Source: Streptomyces flaveolus (GTDB lineage: Bacteria; Actinomycetota; Actinomycetes; Streptomycetales; Streptomycetaceae). From it: DNA of 64,000 bases. The number at the start of each line of letters is the position of its first letter. The first letter of the stretch is position 1. The stretch spans positions 186,001 through 250,000 of the forward strand of contig NZ_BMRV01000007.1 of NCBI RefSeq assembly GCF_014648815.1. The letters run 5' to 3'. Of this stretch, positions 61,576-64,000 are shown piece after piece. The position numbers and the translations under genes are program-made. The notes beneath the pieces were generated by a model. That model saw only the letters and a list, made by a program, of their open reading frames with translations. It made no database searches and was not told the origin of the DNA.

Positions 61576-63719
61576 CCACCGCCACGACCGGCCGTACGCC
61601 GGTGCAGGGCGCCGTCGGCACCGCGCACACCCGCGTGGAGGGCCGCGACAAGGTCACCGGAGCGGCCCGCTACGCCGGTGAGATCCCCTTCGCCGACCTC
61701 GCCCACGGCTGGCTGGTGCTGTCCACCGTCACGCGTGGCCGCATCCGCTCCCTCGACACGGACGCCGTCCTCGCGATGCCGGGCGTGCTGGCCGTCCTGC
61801 ACCACGGCAACGCCCCGCGCCTCGACACCGAGTACGTCGGCATGCTGGGCGTCCCGGACCCGACCGCCGCCGTCTTCCAGCACGACCGGGTGCCGCACGC
61901 CGGATGGCCCGTCGCCCTCGTCGTCGCCGAGACGCCCGAGCAGGCCCGGGAGGCCGCCGAGGCCCTCGCCGTGACGTACGACGAGGAGCCGCACGACACC
62001 GTCCTGCGCGCCGACCACCCCGACGCCCACCCCGTGGGCGGGCACATGCCCGCGGAGACGGAGAAGGGCGACCTGGACGCCGCCCTCGCCGCGTCCGCCG
62101 TCGTCGTGGACGCCGAGTACACCACCCCCGAAGAGCACCACAGCATGATGGAGCCGCACGCGGCGACCGCGCTCTGGGACGGCGGACGGCTCGAGGTCGT
62201 CGACTCCAACCAGGGCACCACCTGGGTGCAGAGCGAACTCGCGAAGATGTTCTCCCTGGACGAGTCCGCGGTGCGGGTGCGTTCGGAGCACATCGGCGGC
62301 GGCTTCGGCAGCAAGGGCCTGCGCGCCCACCAGGTGTCCGCCGTGATGGCCGCGACCGTCCTCCAGCGGCCGGTGCGCGTCGTCATGACCCGGCGTCAGA
62401 TGTTCTCGCTGGCCGGGTACCGCAGCCCCACCGCCCAGCGCGTCAGGCTCGGCGCCGACGCCGACGGCCGGCTCCGCGCGCTGGAGCACCGCTCGCTGAA
62501 CCAGACGTCCACGGTGTACGAGTTCGTCGAGCCCGGCGCCGGCGTGGCCCGGGTGATGTACGACGCCGAGGCCCACCGCACCGTCAACCACGTCGCACGC
62601 CTCGACGTGCCGTCCCCGACCTACATGCGGGCGCCGGGCGAGGCACCGGGGTCGTTCGCGATCGAGTCGGCGCTCGACGAACTCGCCGAGCGCTGCGGCG
62701 TCGACCCGATCGAGCTGCGCCTGCGCAACGAGCCCGAGGTGGGCCCGGTCTCCGGGCACCCGTTCAGCAGCCGCAACCTCGCCGCCTGCTTCCGCGAGGG
62801 CGCCCGCAGGTTCGGCTGGGCCGACCGCGACCCGCGCCCCGGCGTACGCCGTGACGGACGCTGGCTGCTGGGCACCGGCACGGCCGCCGCCTCCTTCCCC
62901 GCCGGCGCCGGGCCCTCCACGGCCCTGGTGACCGCGGAGGCCGACGGCACCTTCACGGTGCGGATCGCCGCCGCCGACATCGGCACCGGCGCCCGTACCG
63001 CCCTCACCCTGATCGCCGCCGACGCGCTGGACGTCACGCCGGACAGGGTCCGCGTCCGCATCGGGGACAGCGACTTCGGACCGGCGATGATCGCCGGCGG
63101 CTCCATGGGCACCCGCTCCTGGGCCTGGGCGATCACGGCCGCCGCCGCGGAGCTGCGCGAGCGGCTCGCCCTCGGCACCGACGTCCCGCCCGAGGGCATC
63201 ACCGTGCGCTCCGACACCACCGCCGCCCTCGGTGCCCTCGCGCAGAAGGAACGGCACTCCTTCGGGGCGCAGTTCGCCGAGGTCGCCGTGGACACCACCA
63301 CCGGCGAGGTGCGGGTGCGCCGCATGCTCGGCATCTTCGCCGCGGGCCGGATCGTCAACCCGCTCACCGCCCGCAACCAGCTCGTCGGCGGCATGGTCTG
63401 GGGCATCTCCATGGCCCTGCACGAGGAAGCGGTCCGGGACCGGATAACCGGCGGCCTCTACGGCCCCGACCTCGCCGGCTATCACGTCGCCACGCACGCC
63501 GACGTCCCGGACATCGAGGCGGACTGGGTGGACGACCCCGACCCCGACGACCCGGTCGGCATCAAGGGCGTCGGCGAGATCGGTATCGTGGGCGCCGCCG
63601 CGGCCGTCGCCAACGCCGTCCGGCACGCGACGGGCGTCCGCCACCGCCACCTGCCGATCCGGCCCGACCGCGTGCTGGCGGGAGCGGCGCCCGCGGACGG
63701 GGGAGCGGCGGATGCTTGA
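61572..63719 (+). CDS. molybdenum hydroxylase, molybdopterin subunit (PaoC/YagR-like)
   Basis: 715 residues. Early domain YAGEIPFADLAHGWLVLSTV, Mo-cofactor motifs GGGFGSKG and RAPGEAPGSFAIESALDELA, and the end GVGEIGIVGAAAAVANAVRH with the catalytic Glu in GEIG. Together with the two preceding subunits forms an aldehyde or purine-like oxidoreductase; PaoABC-like gene order and the [4Fe-4S] insert favour aldehydes. ATGA overlap with gene B; its stop overlaps the next start by eight bases. Confidence 0.93.
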   Translation: MTTATTGRTPVQGAVGTAHTRVEGRDKVTGAARYAGEIPFADLAHGWLVLSTVTRGRIRSLDTDAVLAMPGVLAVLHHGNAPRLDTEYVGMLGVPDPTAAVFQHDRVPHAGWPVALVVAETPEQAREAAEALAVTYDEEPHDTVLRADHPDAHPVGGHMPAETEKGDLDAALAASAVVVDAEYTTPEEHHSMMEPHAATALWDGGRLEVVDSNQGTTWVQSELAKMFSLDESAVRVRSEHIGGGFGSKGLRAHQVSAVMAATVLQRPVRVVMTRRQMFSLAGYRSPTAQRVRLGADADGRLRALEHRSLNQTSTVYEFVEPGAGVARVMYDAEAHRTVNHVARLDVPSPTYMRAPGEAPGSFAIESALDELAERCGVDPIELRLRNEPEVGPVSGHPFSSRNLAACFREGARRFGWADRDPRPGVRRDGRWLLGTGTAAASFPAGAGPSTALVTAEADGTFTVRIAAADIGTGARTALTLIAADALDVTPDRVRVRIGDSDFGPAMIAGGSMGTRSWAWAITAAAAELRERLALGTDVPPEGITVRSDTTAALGALAQKERHSFGAQFAEVAVDTTTGEVRVRRMLGIFAAGRIVNPLTARNQLVGGMVWGISMALHEEAVRDRITGGLYGPDLAGYHVATHADVPDIEADWVDDPDPDDPVGIKGVGEIGIVGAAAAVANAVRHATGVRHRHLPIRPDRVLAGAAPADGGAADA

Positions 63720-64000
63720 CATCGCCGGTGAGCTGCACCGCTGGATCGAGGAGGGCCGGGAGTTCGCCGTCGCCACCGTCGTCTCCGTCGGCGGCAGCGC
63801 ACCGCGCGGACCCGGCGCCGCCCTCGCCGTCGACAGCGAGGGCACGGCGCTCGGCTCGGTCTCCGGCGGCTGCGTGGAAGGCGCGGTGTACGACCTGTGC
63901 ACCGCTGCCCTGCGCGACGGCGAGACGGTGCGCGAACGCTTCGGCTACAGCGACGAGGACGCCTTCGCGGTCGGGCTGACCTGCGGCGGGGTCATCGACG
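63712..64000 (+). CDS. XdhC/CoxI (PaoD-like) maturation factor (3' end missing)
   Basis: First ~96 residues only; the gene leaves the window. XdhC/CoxI N-terminal motifs FAVATVVSVGGSAPRGPGAA, GTALGSVSGGCVEGAVYDL and TCGGVID. XdhC-type proteins bind molybdenum cofactor, help sulfurate it and insert it into the hydroxylase encoded upstream. Overlaps the preceding stop by eight bases, consistent with one operon. Confidence 0.92.
   Translation, partial: MLDIAGELHRWIEEGREFAVATVVSVGGSAPRGPGAALAVDSEGTALGSVSGGCVEGAVYDLCTAALRDGETVRERFGYSDEDAFAVGLTCGGVID

Overview
The window is chromosomal DNA from a Streptomyces. Support: very high G+C with G/C at nearly every third codon position, many GTG starts, long antisense frames without stops, and typical streptomycete families (a conservon with nitrate-sensing kinase, Roadblock, DUF742 and small GTPase; MHYT protein; DUF6397, DUF5709 and DUF3516 proteins; SWIM/SNF2 pair; mycothiol-type DinB protein). 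I see no rRNA, tRNA, CRISPR array, prophage or intact insertion sequence. I cannot name the species.

Layout. 1-3.3 kb: end of a stress sigma-factor partner-switching module (RsbT-like kinase and an RsbX-like phosphatase with its own ATPase domain), then a MarR regulator, a RibD-type reductase and an NTF2-like protein. 3.6-8.3 kb: an amino-acid permease followed by a decaying stretch with four gene remnants (two unrelated amidohydrolase pieces, a flavin oxidoreductase tail, an epimerase tail) among intact MBL-fold and DinB genes. 8.6-12.9 kb: a second RibD-type reductase, an aldehyde dehydrogenase with a GAF-domain regulator, and a Tat-exported peptidoglycan amidase. 13.3-18.2 kb: D-xylose module, with ROK repressor and xylB on minus, xylA on plus, palindromic sites between xylB and xylA, and hairpin terminators; then a Nudix hydrolase. 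18.3-22.9 kb: SWIM protein and SNF2 helicase with overlapping stop/start, and a divergent small membrane protein. 22.9-28.8 kb: secreted tannase-family esterase, two proteins of unknown role, an MpaB/DUF2236 protein, a PadR/hydrolase divergon with a clear operator, and a methyltransferase.

28.9-36.2 kb: MHYT membrane protein, the complete conservon cvnABCD, an F420/PPOX-type protein, an orphan Roadblock paralogue and a DUF6397 protein. 36.2-41.5 kb: TesB thioesterase, DUF3516 Ski2-like helicase, membrane DUF457-type protein, zinc-independent L31 and DUF5709. 41.8-45.5 kb: a two-gene ABC exporter whose ATPase motifs are complementary and degenerate. 45.7-53.4 kb: L,D-transpeptidase lipoprotein, MarR/ABC exporter divergon, MltG-like protein with an odd repetitive N terminus, flavin monooxygenase, YjbQ protein, and a MarR/MFS divergon with a strong inverted-repeat operator.

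53.5-59.2 kb: tripartite tricarboxylate transporter tctCBA with a divergent CitA/DpiB-like kinase and its response regulator, apparently a sensing and uptake unit for a carboxylate. 59.2-64 kb: a TetR regulator facing a molybdenum hydroxylase operon; its flavin subunit has the four-cysteine insert of PaoB/YagS, so it is closer to the PaoABCD aldehyde oxidoreductase than to classical xanthine dehydrogenase. The last gene, an XdhC/PaoD-type maturation factor, runs off the end.

Most of the window looks like ordinary core-region streptomycete DNA. The points most worth attention are the asymmetric ABC exporter, the frame-switch signature in the MltG-like gene, the substituted metal-binding position in the RsbX-like phosphatase, the palindromic operators of four divergons, and the gene graveyard at 5.2-8.3 kb. 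I found no convincing wholly new system.
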